Translations under genes and position numbers: made by a program
Assembly (NCBI GenBank): GCA_963931105.1
Contig: OZ007004.1
Span: 1,302,001 to 1,366,000 of the forward strand
Source: UMGS1590 sp900552455
GTDB lineage: Bacteria; Bacillota; Peptococcia; Peptococcales; Peptococcaceae
Length of the DNA: 64,000 bases
Reading direction: 5' to 3'
Notes under the pieces: model-generated
What the model was told of the DNA's origin: nothing
Database searches by the model: none
The model's input: only the letters and a program-made list of their open reading frames with translations
Part shown: piece by piece, positions 24,048 to 37,277 of the stretch
Numbering within the stretch: position 1 is the stretch's first letter
How the letters are laid out: each line of letters opens with the position of its first letter

Positions 24048-24311
24048 TTGGCAAATATCAAATCTGCAAAGAAACGCGCTAAAACTGCTCAGGTTCGTCG
24101 CCTTCGCAACGCCAGCGCTATGAGTGCTGTTCGTACCGCTGTTAAGGCATTTGATCAGGCAGTAGAAGCTGGAGATAAGGCAAAAGCTGCTGAAGCAATG
24201 GCCGTTGCTGTGAAGAAGCTCGATCAGGCTGGCTCTAAGGGTCTGCTTCACAAAAACAACGTTGCAAACAAGAAATCCAGAATCATGAAGGCTTACAACA
24301 AAATGGCGTAA
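24048..24311 (+). CDS. rpsT: 30S ribosomal protein S20
   Basis: S20 is a small basic protein that binds 16S rRNA early in 30S assembly. The 87-residue sequence begins (M)ANIKSAKKRAKTAQ and ends KGLLHKNNVANKKSRIMKAYNKMA, both hallmarks of the family. The start is TTG at 24048, eight bases after AAAGGAGG. A rare start codon is usual for rpsT, where it belongs to autogenous control. It is monocistronic with its own promoter. Confidence 0.96.
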   Translation: MANIKSAKKRAKTAQVRRLRNASAMSAVRTAVKAFDQAVEAGDKAKAAEAMAVAVKKLDQAGSKGLLHKNNVANKKSRIMKAYNKMA

Positions 24312-24328
24312 GTTAAGATAGAAGAAGC

Positions 24329-24352
24329 TGCCGCAGGGTGGCTTTTTTTATT
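24329..24352 (+). terminator. terminator after rpsT
   Basis: A short stem AGCTGCC/GGGTGGCT with two wobble pairs is followed by seven T residues. Confidence 0.6.
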
Positions 24353-24382
24353 ATCGCGACGCACCCAAACCGGAGAGTGACC

Positions 24383-24955
24383 ATGAAAAAAATATCATCC
24401 CTATTGCTCATCCTTCTCCTCGCAGTCAGCCTTTGCGCCTGTGGCAGCGGCGACACTCAGGAAAGCGCCGAGCGTTCTGTCACCATCACCTTGCCGCGCA
24501 CCCTCTTCGGCACACAAAGCGACGACCAGATCCAGGAAACCGCCCAGGCCGAAGACATCACCGCAACCATCACAGACGACACCGTCACCTACCAGATGAC
24601 CCCCGAAACCCAGCAGGAACTCCTGCTAGGGTTCAAGACCCACTTTGAAGAAGAAGTACAGAGCACCATCGACAGCGGCGACATCCCCGGCCTCGTCCAC
24701 GTTGACTACAACGACACCATGAGCGCCTTCACCGTCACCGTCAATCGTGACAACTTCCAGACCCAGGGCGGCGAAGCCCAGCTCGGCCTCCTCTATTCCG
24801 CCGGCACCACCTACCAGCTTTACGCCGGCACAGAAGAAGAAGCCATCGACGTCACCGTTACCCTCGTCGATCAAGCCACCCAGGAAGAATTTGACACCAC
24901 CAGCATGCGCCAGGTCTTCAGCGAACAGCAGGCACCCGGCGACAACGCAGACTGA
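24383..24955 (+). CDS. predicted lipoprotein, unknown function
   Basis: A 190-residue exported lipoprotein. The signal MKKISSLLLILLLAVSLCAC ends in a lipobox (LCAC-GS) with the lipidated cysteine at residue 20, after which the mature protein is acidic and beta-rich (TITLPRTLF, AFTVTVNRDNF, YQLYAGTEEEAIDVTVTLVD). Such repeating beta segments resemble small extracellular adhesion or immunity-like lipoproteins, but no family is recognised. CGGAGAG precedes ATG 24383; the frame opens at 24338 without a ribosome site. It is followed by a terminator. Confidence 0.82.
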   Translation: MKKISSLLLILLLAVSLCACGSGDTQESAERSVTITLPRTLFGTQSDDQIQETAQAEDITATITDDTVTYQMTPETQQELLLGFKTHFEEEVQSTIDSGDIPGLVHVDYNDTMSAFTVTVNRDNFQTQGGEAQLGLLYSAGTTYQLYAGTEEEAIDVTVTLVDQATQEEFDTTSMRQVFSEQQAPGDNAD

Positions 24956-24962
24956 TCCATCC

Positions 24963-25000
24963 AGCCGAGCCGCCAGCAAAACTGGCCGCCCGGCTTTTTT
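24963..25000 (+). terminator. terminator after the lipoprotein gene
   Basis: The stem built from AGCCG...CGCCAG and CTGGCCG..CGGCT is followed by six T residues. Confidence 0.75.
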
Positions 25001-25045
25001 GTTTTTACAAAATCCATCCAGATCCCCAGCTTTTTGCGCAAGCGA

Positions 25046-25074
25046 TGGACAAACACCGCCGCAAACGATATAAT
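25046..25074 (+). promoter_or_regulatory. promoter of the coiled-coil protein gene
   Basis: TGGACA at 25046 and TATAAT at 25069 with a 17-bp spacer, 35 bp upstream of the start. Confidence 0.75.
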
Positions 25075-25108
25075 GAGAAATAATACACCAAACCAGGAGG
25101 CCTGGAAC

Positions 25109-26608
25109 ATGCCTGAAAGAAAAAATTTATTTTCACAAGCAGAAAACCATCGCTACAACGTCTCAAACGTCCTCAGCGATACCGCCTATGAAAAAACAGA
25201 TAAAATCCCACCAACCCCAGAAACAGAAACCCAGCCAGAGATCAACCTCGAAGAAGGCGCCCCATTTTTAGATGGCATCGACCCCGACGCCACCATCGGC
25301 GACTACATCGAGCTCAACGAAGAAGAAGACCTCGATTTTACAGACCACAGCTTAGAAGATTTAGAAGAACCAAAAACTCAGGAAGTCCCTCAGTCAGATC
25401 CCGCAGAACCAGCAAAAAAAGGCAGCCTGCAAAGCCCAGCCATCCGCGAACAGGCCGAAAAAGCCCGCGCCAGCTTCATCGATGACCTTGATGCCCTCGC
25501 AGACGAGCCCGCCATCCAGCGCAGTCATGCGTCTCAGGAACCGGAAGAGGATATCCCGCAGGAGAGCCCAGAAGCCCCCCTCGACGTCTACGACCAGATC
25601 GCCCGAGAGGAAGAACAGAATACCCTCACCTATGAAGATGACGACGAGCCAGAGCCAGATCCACTCACCTTCAAAGATCTCCTCAAACCAGCCGCTCGCC
25701 GCATCAAAAAACCACGCTTCGCGAAAAAACAAGATCCCGCAGAAGATCTCGACGCATTCATAGAAGAAAGCGAAGAAAGTGCAGAGCCCCACAGCCAGGA
25801 AAACGCCGCAGCAGAGGATTATGATAGCGTCATCATGCAGGAACCACAGCAGGAAGCAGCAGAGGATTACGACCAGCTCCAAGAAGACCTCGCTCAGGCC
25901 CGCGCCGCCCAGAAACGCGGCCAGTCCATCTGCGACGACCTCTACCATCTTCAGACCCTTCTTGAAGACAGCCGCTCCCCATTCATGCATAAGACAGAAG
26001 TCCTCGTCCCACGCGAGAAAACCCTGCGCCTCATCCGCTCCCTCACAGCCATCTGCGAAGTCGACCCATCCTACATCGACAGCGCATCCGAAGACAAACT
26101 CATCGACAAACTCGTCAGCGAACACACCGAAGACGACTACAAACCCCTCGAGCGCGCCCGCAGCCGCGCCCAGGCCATCCTTCAGGACGCCACCCGACAG
26201 GCCGACACCATCATTAGTGACGCCAAAACCCTTGCTCGACAGCTCCTCGCCGAGACCCAGGCCGAGATCCAGGAAAAATTCGACGCCGCCGACGAGCAGA
26301 TCGCCGTGCGCATGACCACAACCAAAGAAGAAAGCACCAAAAAACTCAACCAGGCCCGCACCGAGCTCACCACCAGCCGTCAGCGCAGCGTCGAGATCCT
26401 CAGTAAATACCTCGAAAAAGCAGAAAACGACTATCAGGGCTATTGGGAACGCGCCGAACACACCGTCATCGCCTCCCTCGAACAGAGCGAATCCATCCTC
26501 GCTAAAGCCGCCGACATCTATCGCAAAGAACTCCTCGCCATCCATCAAGACAAAGAAGAGCTCGACGAAATCCTCGAACACCTCAAAAAATACAAAAAAC
26601 GCAAATAA
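25109..26608 (+). CDS. acidic disordered / coiled-coil protein, 499 aa
   Basis: No enzyme domain or signal peptide. Residues 1 to about 270 are highly acidic, proline-rich and probably disordered. Residues about 270-499 are strongly helical and heptad-like (ERARSRAQAILQDATRQAD, AETQAEIQEKFDAADEQ, EILEHLKKYKKRK), resembling DivIVA/SepIVA or ATP synthase b-subunit coiled coils. This layout suggests a cytoplasmic scaffold, perhaps in cell division or chromosome organisation; that is inference. ATG 25109 follows CAGGAGG; the frame is open from 25034. It is monocistronic, with a good promoter and terminator, directly upstream of the rRNA operon. Confidence 0.75.
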   Translation: MPERKNLFSQAENHRYNVSNVLSDTAYEKTDKIPPTPETETQPEINLEEGAPFLDGIDPDATIGDYIELNEEEDLDFTDHSLEDLEEPKTQEVPQSDPAEPAKKGSLQSPAIREQAEKARASFIDDLDALADEPAIQRSHASQEPEEDIPQESPEAPLDVYDQIAREEEQNTLTYEDDDEPEPDPLTFKDLLKPAARRIKKPRFAKKQDPAEDLDAFIEESEESAEPHSQENAAAEDYDSVIMQEPQQEAAEDYDQLQEDLAQARAAQKRGQSICDDLYHLQTLLEDSRSPFMHKTEVLVPREKTLRLIRSLTAICEVDPSYIDSASEDKLIDKLVSEHTEDDYKPLERARSRAQAILQDATRQADTIISDAKTLARQLLAETQAEIQEKFDAADEQIAVRMTTTKEESTKKLNQARTELTTSRQRSVEILSKYLEKAENDYQGYWERAEHTVIASLEQSESILAKAADIYRKELLAIHQDKEELDEILEHLKKYKKRK

Positions 26609-26620
26609 ACGCAAAGCAAA

Positions 26621-26653
26621 AAGCGCCGCTTCCCCAAAGAGCAGCGCTTTTTT
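26621..26653 (+). terminator. terminator after the coiled-coil gene
   Basis: The stem AAGCGCCGCT/AGCAGCGCTT is followed by TTTT. Confidence 0.82.
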
Positions 26654-26705
26654 GCACCTCCACACCAAAATCTAACAGAAAACCAAACTTTTTTTAAAAA
26701 AGCCC

Positions 26706-26734
26706 TTGACGATTCCGAAAGGAGATGGTATTAT
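26706..26734 (+). promoter_or_regulatory. rRNA operon promoter
   Basis: TTGACG at 26706 and TATTAT at 26729 with a 17-bp spacer, preceded by an AT-rich tract that could act as an UP element. The 150-nt leader to the 16S gene contains no gene. Confidence 0.8.
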
Positions 26735-26883
26735 AAACGAGCTGTCGGGGCAAGCCCCTTAGAGAGGCGCCCGCAGCAAGATGTTCTTTGAAAATTAAAC
26801 AGCCAAGCGAAACAAACCAGTGCTTTGAAAGAAGCAACCGAACAATGAAAATAGAAGAGCTAGAGTAAGCCCTTCGTAAGATA

Positions 26884-28458
<1,575 letters not shown>

Positions 28459-28565
28459 AAAAGAAACCATGGAGACATGGTGTACGAAAAACTCACGGAA
28501 ATGGTTTGATCGAATGGCTGTTTAATTTTGAGAGAACAACACTCTCGTAAAACAAAATAGACCAT

Positions 28566-28639
<74 letters not shown>

Positions 28640-28644
28640 TCTAT

Positions 28645-28717
28645 GGGGGTATAGCTCAGTTGGGAGAGCACCTGCCTTGCAAGCAGGGGGTCAAGAGTTC
28701 GAATCTCTTTATCTCCA
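28645..28717 (+). tRNA. tRNA-Ala (TGC)
   Basis: A 73-nt tRNA directly after tRNA-Ile: acceptor GGGGGTA/TATCTCC with wobble pairs, anticodon loop CTTGCAA, T-loop AGTTCGAATCT. CCA is not encoded. Confidence 0.94.
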
Positions 28718-28887
28718 TTGCAGCTTCAACGAGCTGCAAACTCGATCTTTGAAAATTGCACAGTAACAAGCATATCAAATTTCAGAAATGGAAGAAGATA
28801 CGCGATGAGTTTTTCTGACAAAGACGCAGAAAAAATTCAATTTCCGAGCAAACAAGTGAAGAGCGTAAGCTAAAGAACTTAGAAATA

Positions 28888-31787
<2,900 letters not shown>

Positions 31788-31881
31788 GAGGTAAGGAAAG
31801 CGAAGGAAGCGAGCTAGTCAGAGAAAGAAAAGTTACTGTGTAATTTTGAGGGAGCGAGAAGCAAACTCAAAGAATTAAATA

Positions 31882-31998
31882 TCCTGGTGACGATAGCGAA
31901 GGGGTCACACCTGTTCCCATCCCGAACACAGAAGTTAAGCCCTTCAGCGCCGACAATACTTGCTGGTCTTTTGCTGGGAAGATAGGTCATTGCCAGGA
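31882..31998 (+). rRNA. rrf: 5S ribosomal RNA
   Basis: A 117-nt gene with pairing ends TCCTGG/CCAGGA and the conserved core CCCATCCCGAACACAGAAGT. It follows the 23S by about 95 bp. Confidence 0.95.
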
Positions 31999-32002
31999 TT
32001 GT

Positions 32003-32075
32003 TCCTCGATAGCTCAGTCGGTAGAGCGCATGACTGTTAATCATGATGTCACTGGTTCGAGCCCAGTTCGGGGAG
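32003..32075 (+). tRNA. tRNA-Asn (GTT)
   Basis: A 73-nt tRNA starting 5 bp after the 5S gene: acceptor TCCTCGA/TCGGGGA, anticodon loop CTGTTAA, T-loop GGTTCGAGCCC. A hairpin GGACAAGG/CCTTGTCC lies between it and tRNA-Trp. Confidence 0.95.
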
Positions 32076-32112
32076 CCTTCGGACAAGGTCCGTCGGGCCT
32101 TGTCCTTTGCAT

Positions 32113-32185
32113 AGGGGTATAGTTCAGCTGGTAGAATATCGGTCTCCAAAACCGCAGGTCCTGGGTTCGAATCCTAGTGCCCCTG
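32113..32185 (+). tRNA. tRNA-Trp (CCA)
   Basis: A 73-nt tRNA: acceptor AGGGGTA/TGCCCCT with one G-U pair, anticodon loop CTCCAAA, T-loop GGTTCGAATCC. It is the last gene of the rRNA operon. Confidence 0.95.
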
Positions 32186-32189
32186 GCTC

Positions 32190-32223
32190 ACAGCCTTCAT
32201 CGAAAGATGGAGGCTGTTTTTTT
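32190..32223 (+). terminator. rRNA operon terminator
   Basis: The stem ACAGCCTTCATC/GATGGAGGCTGT is followed by seven T residues. Confidence 0.9.
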
Positions 32224-32398
32224 GTATGCACATCGCTGTAGAAAACCACCAGGGCTACAGGGTGCAGGCGCAAGCAGATCGGATGCGCGAAAAAATTATG
32301 AAAGCCAAGGTTGAAAAGCGTCCCCTTCCCTGTTCACCTAAACGTGCTAGTGTGATATCATGACAGGAGAATATCTGACAATGGAGGCAGGATCGACC

Positions 32399-33694
32399 AT
32401 GAATAAAAACGACCTTTTACTATATGTGATCACCGATTGTGACAACCTGCAGGGAGAAGCGCTCCTGGCGCGCACAGAAGCCATTCTTGCCAGTGGCGCT
32501 ACCATGCTGCAATACCGCGACAAGCACAGCAAAGCGCGCCAGGATGCAGAAGCGTTGAAAAACCTCTGCCATAAATACAATGTGCCATTTATTGTCAACG
32601 ACGACGTCGCCCTCGCCCTTGCGCTCGACGCAGACGGCGTCCACGTTGGCCAGGAAGACACCGCCGCCGCAAGCGCGCGCGCCCAGCTCGGCCCTGATAA
32701 GATCGTCGGCGTCACTGCGAAAACCCTCGAGCAGGCAAAAAAAGCCGTCAGCGACGGCGCAGATTATCTCGGTGTCGGTGCTCTCTTCCCAAGTGTCAGC
32801 AAGGATTCCAGCCTCACCAGCCGCGATACATTGAAAGCGATCTGCGCCAGCGTCGACATCCCCGTCGTCGGCATCGGTGGTGTGAATGAAACCAACGCCG
32901 CCATCCTCGCCGGAACCGGCGTCAGCGGCGCAGCAGTGATTAGCGCCCTTTACAGTCTGCCACAGCCACAGCTCGCTACCAAACGCCTCGCACGCAAGCT
33001 CGATTACATCGTCAATGGCGATGCGCACATCGCCGGCATCCTTGCCGATGTCGACGGTACCCTCACCGACACCCTAGCCTATTATCAGGACCTCGTGCCA
33101 GGCTATCTGCGCGCCCATGGCTACCGTCCCGGCGGCGATCTGCCGCAGATCCTCGCAGAATACAACCTTCCTGAAAGCATCGGCTATGTCAAGCACAACT
33201 ATTCCGGTACCTTCGGCGTCGGACAGGTCGTCGATGAGCTCGAGGCCGATCTCGAATGGTATTATCACACCGAAGGCACCGCCAAGCCAGGCGTCAAAGA
33301 TTTCCTCGCCGCAGCAAAAACGCGCCGCATTCCCGTCGTCACAACCAGCATCCACGATGCCGAAGTTTGCCGCACCCTCTTTAACCACGCCGGCATCGCC
33401 GCAGACATTTCCGCCATCGCCAGTGGCTGGGAAAAACGACTTGGCGGCGGCGACTCCGCCCTTTTCCGCCAGGGTATCGCTCTCTTAAATGCCTCTGAGG
33501 GCCGCGTATGGGCCTTTAACGATGGCGTAGAAGGTGTGTTCGGGGCAAAGGGCGCAGGCTGCATGATCGCCGCTATTTACGACGAAAATCACAGCGACAG
33601 AGAATGGCAGCAGATCACGAGCAGCGCCGACGTCGCCTTCATGGACTGGCACGAAGCCACCGCATGGCTTGCCGGATGCAAGCATTCCCTGTAA
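32399..33694 (+). CDS. thiE: thiamine-phosphate synthase fused to a HAD phosphatase-like domain
   Basis: The N-terminal ~205 residues are ThiE, which joins HMP-PP and thiazole phosphate to thiamine monophosphate: LYVITD (8-13), MLQYRDK (about 38), the PFIVNDDVALA and GVHVGQED segments, GADYLGVGALFPSVSKDSS and VVGIGGVNETN. Residues about 212-431 are a HAD-type hydrolase with motif I D217-V-D-G-T, a cap region, VVTTSIHDAE and the ending NDGVEGVFGAKGAGC. The fusion suggests dephosphorylation of the ThiE product or of a pathway intermediate; this is inference. The start is ATG 32399 after GGAGG. No other thi gene and no TPP riboswitch is visible nearby. Confidence 0.88.
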   Translation: MNKNDLLLYVITDCDNLQGEALLARTEAILASGATMLQYRDKHSKARQDAEALKNLCHKYNVPFIVNDDVALALALDADGVHVGQEDTAAASARAQLGPDKIVGVTAKTLEQAKKAVSDGADYLGVGALFPSVSKDSSLTSRDTLKAICASVDIPVVGIGGVNETNAAILAGTGVSGAAVISALYSLPQPQLATKRLARKLDYIVNGDAHIAGILADVDGTLTDTLAYYQDLVPGYLRAHGYRPGGDLPQILAEYNLPESIGYVKHNYSGTFGVGQVVDELEADLEWYYHTEGTAKPGVKDFLAAAKTRRIPVVTTSIHDAEVCRTLFNHAGIAADISAIASGWEKRLGGGDSALFRQGIALLNASEGRVWAFNDGVEGVFGAKGAGCMIAAIYDENHSDREWQQITSSADVAFMDWHEATAWLAGCKHSL

Positions 33695-33754
33695 GAGCGA
33701 AACTCTTACAAAAAAATGCGAGATTAAAAAGATAAATAAATCTTATTGAATCTC

Positions 33755-33783
33755 TAGACAACGCTCGATTCCTATGATATACT
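33755..33783 (+). promoter_or_regulatory. promoter of the first CBS gene
   Basis: TAGACA at 33755 and TATACT at 33778 with a 17-bp spacer; the RNA would carry a leader of about 80 nt. Confidence 0.75.
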
Positions 33784-33873
33784 AAAACCATGAAATAAGT
33801 GGTAAGTAATATGCGAATATGCAGTATTAGCAACCAAAAGCATACCATATGATACTTAGGAGGAGAAATTAAA

Positions 33874-34380
33874 ATGGCAGTACTTGTTAGAGAAGTAATG
33901 ATCAAAGATCCAGTAACCCTGAAGGACACCGCAACCATCGGTGAAGCAGTAGAAGTTTTCGCAGAAAAGAGAGTCGGCTGCCTGCCAATGGTAGACGATC
34001 AGGGCAATCTCACCGCATTCCTTTCCGACGGTGACATCGTAGACTATGTCGTTCGCAACGTTCGTCGCCGCAACGCACAGTACAACCACGTCAGAGCATG
34101 GTATCAGGTTGACTGCTTCGGTTCCTACCTGAACAAGTGCGTCAACGACGGCGCATACGGCGCAGCCACCCATCATGTTATCACCGTTGAAGCCACCGAT
34201 ACCGTTAGAAACGTATCCAAGCTCATTCAGAAGAAACATCTGAAACACATCCCAGTTGTTGACGAAGGCAAATTTGTCGGCATCATCACCCGTAACGATA
34301 TCATCAACGGCCTCTTCAAAGAATATCTGGCAAACCCAGATGCAGAATGCGTTGAAGGCCCACAGGATGACGATTTTTAA
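33874..34380 (+). CDS. tandem CBS-domain protein, 168 aa
   Basis: A stand-alone CBS pair (Bateman module), expected to bind adenine nucleotides and signal energy state. CBS1 runs about residues 5-60 (VREVMIKDPVTLKD... GCLPMVDDQGNLTAFLSDGDI). CBS2 runs about 105-155 (HHVITVEATDTVRNVSKLIQ... HIPVVDEGKFVGIITRNDI). An acidic tail ends the protein. There is no effector domain, so it must act on a partner. The paralogue at 34469 follows. AGGAGGAG lies before the ATG and a strong terminator follows. Confidence 0.93.
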   Translation: MAVLVREVMIKDPVTLKDTATIGEAVEVFAEKRVGCLPMVDDQGNLTAFLSDGDIVDYVVRNVRRRNAQYNHVRAWYQVDCFGSYLNKCVNDGAYGAATHHVITVEATDTVRNVSKLIQKKHLKHIPVVDEGKFVGIITRNDIINGLFKEYLANPDAECVEGPQDDDF

Positions 34381-34403
34381 TTCATTCGCGTAGTTAATTT
34401 AAT

Positions 34404-34436
34404 ATCCCCTTCTGCTTCACCCAGAAGGGGATTTTT
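34404..34436 (+). terminator. terminator between the two CBS genes
   Basis: A perfect 11-bp stem ATCCCCTTCTG/CAGAAGGGGAT is followed by five T residues. Confidence 0.92.
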
Positions 34437-34468
34437 CACATCACCAATAATATAATGGAGGGATTATG

Positions 34469-34963
34469 ATGGCAGAGAGCACTTTGGCAAACGTATCAAT
34501 GAAAGACATCATGGTGGAAGACGTGAAGTATCTCAAGGAAACCGACACCATCGGCGATGCAGTGGAAGCATTTTCCAAATATCGCGTTGGCGGGTTCCCA
34601 GTCGTAGATGATTCCAACCGTCTCGTCGCTTATCTTTCCGATGGCGACATCATCCACTATATCCTCTACAGAGCAGGCGCTCAGGGGCTCGTCTTCTTCA
34701 AGCACTGGTCCGATATGGACGTCGATGCCCTCGCAAAAGCAGCCGACGCCGTTTCTGACGAAACCGTCATGGCCTGCGCCACCCGCAACGTGCGCGCAGC
34801 AGAAGCAGACGAAAACCTGCGCGAAGTCGCTCAGTACATGGATCGCAAAAAACTCAAAAACATGCCAGTCGTGCGCGACGGCGTCCTCGTCGGCGTGATC
34901 AGCCGCAACATGCTGATCAAGAAATTCTTCGAGCACTACGCCAGCGCCAAAGCCGGCAAATGA
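34469..34963 (+). CDS. tandem CBS-domain protein, 164 aa (paralogue)
   Basis: Similar in length and layout to the preceding CBS protein: MKDIMVEDVKYLKETDTIGD with FPVVDDSNRLVAYLSDGDI for CBS1, and MACATRNVRAAEADENLREV with MPVVRDGVLVGVISRNML for CBS2, ending in a basic tail instead of an acidic one. The two genes probably arose by duplication. ATG 34469 is 7 nt from GGAGG; an ATG at 34466 is also possible. The adjacent symporter gene downstream suggests, but does not prove, a link between nucleotide sensing and amino-acid uptake. Confidence 0.9.
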   Translation: MAESTLANVSMKDIMVEDVKYLKETDTIGDAVEAFSKYRVGGFPVVDDSNRLVAYLSDGDIIHYILYRAGAQGLVFFKHWSDMDVDALAKAADAVSDETVMACATRNVRAAEADENLREVAQYMDRKKLKNMPVVRDGVLVGVISRNMLIKKFFEHYASAKAGK

Positions 34964-34985
34964 TCGTATCGACCATATGATCGCA

Positions 34986-35022
34986 AACCCCGCTTTCAGC
35001 AATCGCTGAGAGCGGGGTTTTT
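34986..35022 (+). terminator. terminator after the second CBS gene
   Basis: A 15-bp stem AACCCCGCTTTCAGC/GCTGAGAGCGGGGTT is followed by TTT. Confidence 0.92.
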
Positions 35023-35660
35023 GCGTCTCGCTGAGCAGTCATTTTGCGACGATTCGTCATCATTTTTCGTGAGATTTTCCGCCATCACGCCGCCAATTTT
35101 GACAGGAATTGCACCATTGTTCATCATTTTTCACAAAAAATCAGCCTGGATAATGAAAATGAGCCTATCTGTTTTTTGTAAAAATAGAAATCAACTTTAT
35201 TGTCATGCAAAATATAAGAAAGACTGATTCTCCCATCAGAGGCCATTGTTGCAGCAGGATAACGCGAAATCTTCTGATAAATGACAAAAGCGCAAGTCCT
35301 GAAAAGCGCTTTGTTAAGGCCTTGTTACAAATTGCACAAAATGCGCAAACAGTTGTGAACGGCCGAGTTTTTCTCTCGCGAACGCGCGTCTGTGGTGAGC
35401 GGATTTTTCGAGAAACGAATGTGCTTGACAATTCTGAAGTATTTTGGCAAACTAGTCTTATACTAAGATTCTGAAAAATCGTTCAACAGTGATCATCGCA
35501 TGCGGGCAAGAAGGCTCTGCTCGACAGCAATCATCCATCATGAGCTGAACGGAGAAGGAATCTCGTCACGACAAAACACCATGCCGGGGACAAGACATGA
35601 TGCTTTGTCGTAAATGCAACATTTTGAGACAGTGTGTGTAAAAAGATTGGAGGAGAAACT
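35023..35660 (+). other. gene-free leader upstream of the symporter gene
   Basis: About 640 bp without a credible gene: frames are short and lack ribosome sites. Features seen are a TTGACA at 35425 without a good -10 box, a TATACT at 35459, and a strong imperfect hairpin (CGACAAAACACCATG at 35569 against CATGATGCTTTGTCG ending 35610, 13 of 15 pairs) just upstream of the symporter ribosome site. I found no glycine-riboswitch core. The region may hold an uncharacterised leader RNA. Confidence 0.45.
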
Positions 35661-37172
35661 ATGTATGAAATGTTGTTAGGTCCTGAAGGGATAGAGCGTA
35701 CAATAAACGGCTTCGTATGGGGGCCAATCATGCTGACGCTGTTGGTCGGCTTCGGCTACATCATGACCTTCTGGAGCAGAGGCCAGCAGTTCAGAAAGCT
35801 GGGCTTCGTATTCAAACGTACCATCGGTGGGGCGCTCAAGGGCGGTTCCAAAGAAAAAGATGGTAACAACATCACCCCTTTCCAGGCGATGGCGACCGCT
35901 CTGGCGTCGACCATCGGGACTGGTAACATCGTAGGTATTGCGACCGCTATCGTAATGGGGGGGCCTGGGGCCATCTTCTGGATGTGGATCGCAGCTGCCG
36001 GCGGTATGATGACCAAGTACTCTGAAATCACTCTCGCTATGAAATATCGCGAAAAGAACGAAATGGGCATGTACACTGGTGGTCCTATGTACTACCTCCG
36101 CAACGGCCTCGGCTCCCGCGGTGGCTGGCAGGGCACCCTCGGTAAGATCCTTGCCTTCCTGTTCTCCCTTTTCGCAGCGATCGCCTGCTTCGGTATCGGT
36201 AACCTCACCCAGGGTAACTCCATCGCGTCTTCCCTGAACGATACCTTCGGCGTACCTGTTCAGATCACTGGTGTTGTTCTGGCAATCGTCGTAGCAGTCG
36301 TTATCGTTGGTGGTATCAATGGTATCGCAAAGGTTACTGAAAAGCTCGTACCTTTCATGGCATTGTTCTACATCATCTTCGCTATTCTCGTTCTGATCAT
36401 CAACATCACCGATATCCCACATGCGTTCTACAGCATTTTCGTCGGCGCTTTCAATCCTGAAGCAGTCGGCGGCGGCGCAATGGGTGTTACCATCGGTGCT
36501 GCTATCAAATACGGTATTGCACGCGGCGTCTTCGCGAACGAAGCTGGTCTTGGTTCCGCTCCTATCGCCCATGCATCTTCTTCCACCAAGGACCCTGTAG
36601 AACAAGGTCTCTGGGGTATTTTCGAAGTATTTACCGTATCCTTTATGATCTGCACCCTGACCGCACTCGTTATCCTGACTTCCTTCGATACCGATGGTGT
36701 CACCCCAATGTGGCAGTCCGGTCTTGACGGTGCGCCTCTGTCCCTCGCTTGCTTCAACTCGGCGCTGCCTTGGTTCAACCTCGGCTCCATCGTCGTTACC
36801 CTCGGTATCATCATGTTCGCTCTGTCCACCCTTCTCGGCTGGAGCTTCTATGGTGAAACCGCACTGCTGTATCTGTTCCACAATGCAAGCGCCGGCACCA
36901 AACGCGTGTTGACCCTGCTCTACCGTGCACTCTACGTCGTCATCGTTTACGTCGGCTGCATCGGTGGTCTGCAGACAATCTGGAACGTATCCGATACTTT
37001 CAATGGCCTCATGGCCCTGCCTAACTTGATCGGTCTGTTCTTCCTGTCCGGCGTTGTTATGAAGGAAACCAAGCGTTACTTCAAGAACATCGATGCTGGT
37101 CTGCCAACCCTGACTGGCGCCGATGGCAACTACTCCGCTGAAGACATCGCTTCTACCGCTCCAAAAAACTGA
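35661..37172 (+). CDS. sodium:alanine/glycine symporter, AgcS family
   Basis: A 503-residue membrane transporter that couples Na+ entry to uptake of alanine or glycine. Family signatures are clear: GNITPFQAMATALASTIGTGNIVGIATAI (read in two parts), GPGAIFWMWIAAAGGMMTKYSE, YTGGPMYYLRNGL, and GVFANEAGLGSAPIAHA. About eleven hydrophobic helices are present. ATG 35661 follows GGAGGAG; the frame is open from 35634. It lies immediately before the glycine-cleavage operon, which strongly suggests that glycine is the physiological substrate. Confidence 0.95.
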   Translation: MYEMLLGPEGIERTINGFVWGPIMLTLLVGFGYIMTFWSRGQQFRKLGFVFKRTIGGALKGGSKEKDGNNITPFQAMATALASTIGTGNIVGIATAIVMGGPGAIFWMWIAAAGGMMTKYSEITLAMKYREKNEMGMYTGGPMYYLRNGLGSRGGWQGTLGKILAFLFSLFAAIACFGIGNLTQGNSIASSLNDTFGVPVQITGVVLAIVVAVVIVGGINGIAKVTEKLVPFMALFYIIFAILVLIINITDIPHAFYSIFVGAFNPEAVGGGAMGVTIGAAIKYGIARGVFANEAGLGSAPIAHASSSTKDPVEQGLWGIFEVFTVSFMICTLTALVILTSFDTDGVTPMWQSGLDGAPLSLACFNSALPWFNLGSIVVTLGIIMFALSTLLGWSFYGETALLYLFHNASAGTKRVLTLLYRALYVVIVYVGCIGGLQTIWNVSDTFNGLMALPNLIGLFFLSGVVMKETKRYFKNIDAGLPTLTGADGNYSAEDIASTAPKN

Positions 37173-37230
37173 GCTGAGAAGACGAATCGCGTAGAATAGA
37201 CCCGAAACCCCTTACTATCGGTATATGGAA

Positions 37231-37277
37231 AGGAGGAATTCTTCATCACGAATGTGTTGAAGAGTTCCTCTTTTTTC
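37231..37277 (+). terminator. terminator after the symporter gene
   Basis: The stem GGAATTCTTCA/TGAAGAGTTCC with one mismatch is followed by TCTTTTTT. Confidence 0.85.

Noticed and set aside
32224..32398. TPP riboswitch upstream of thiE
   Set aside because: The conserved CUGAGA and ACCUGA-type cores are absent in this interval.
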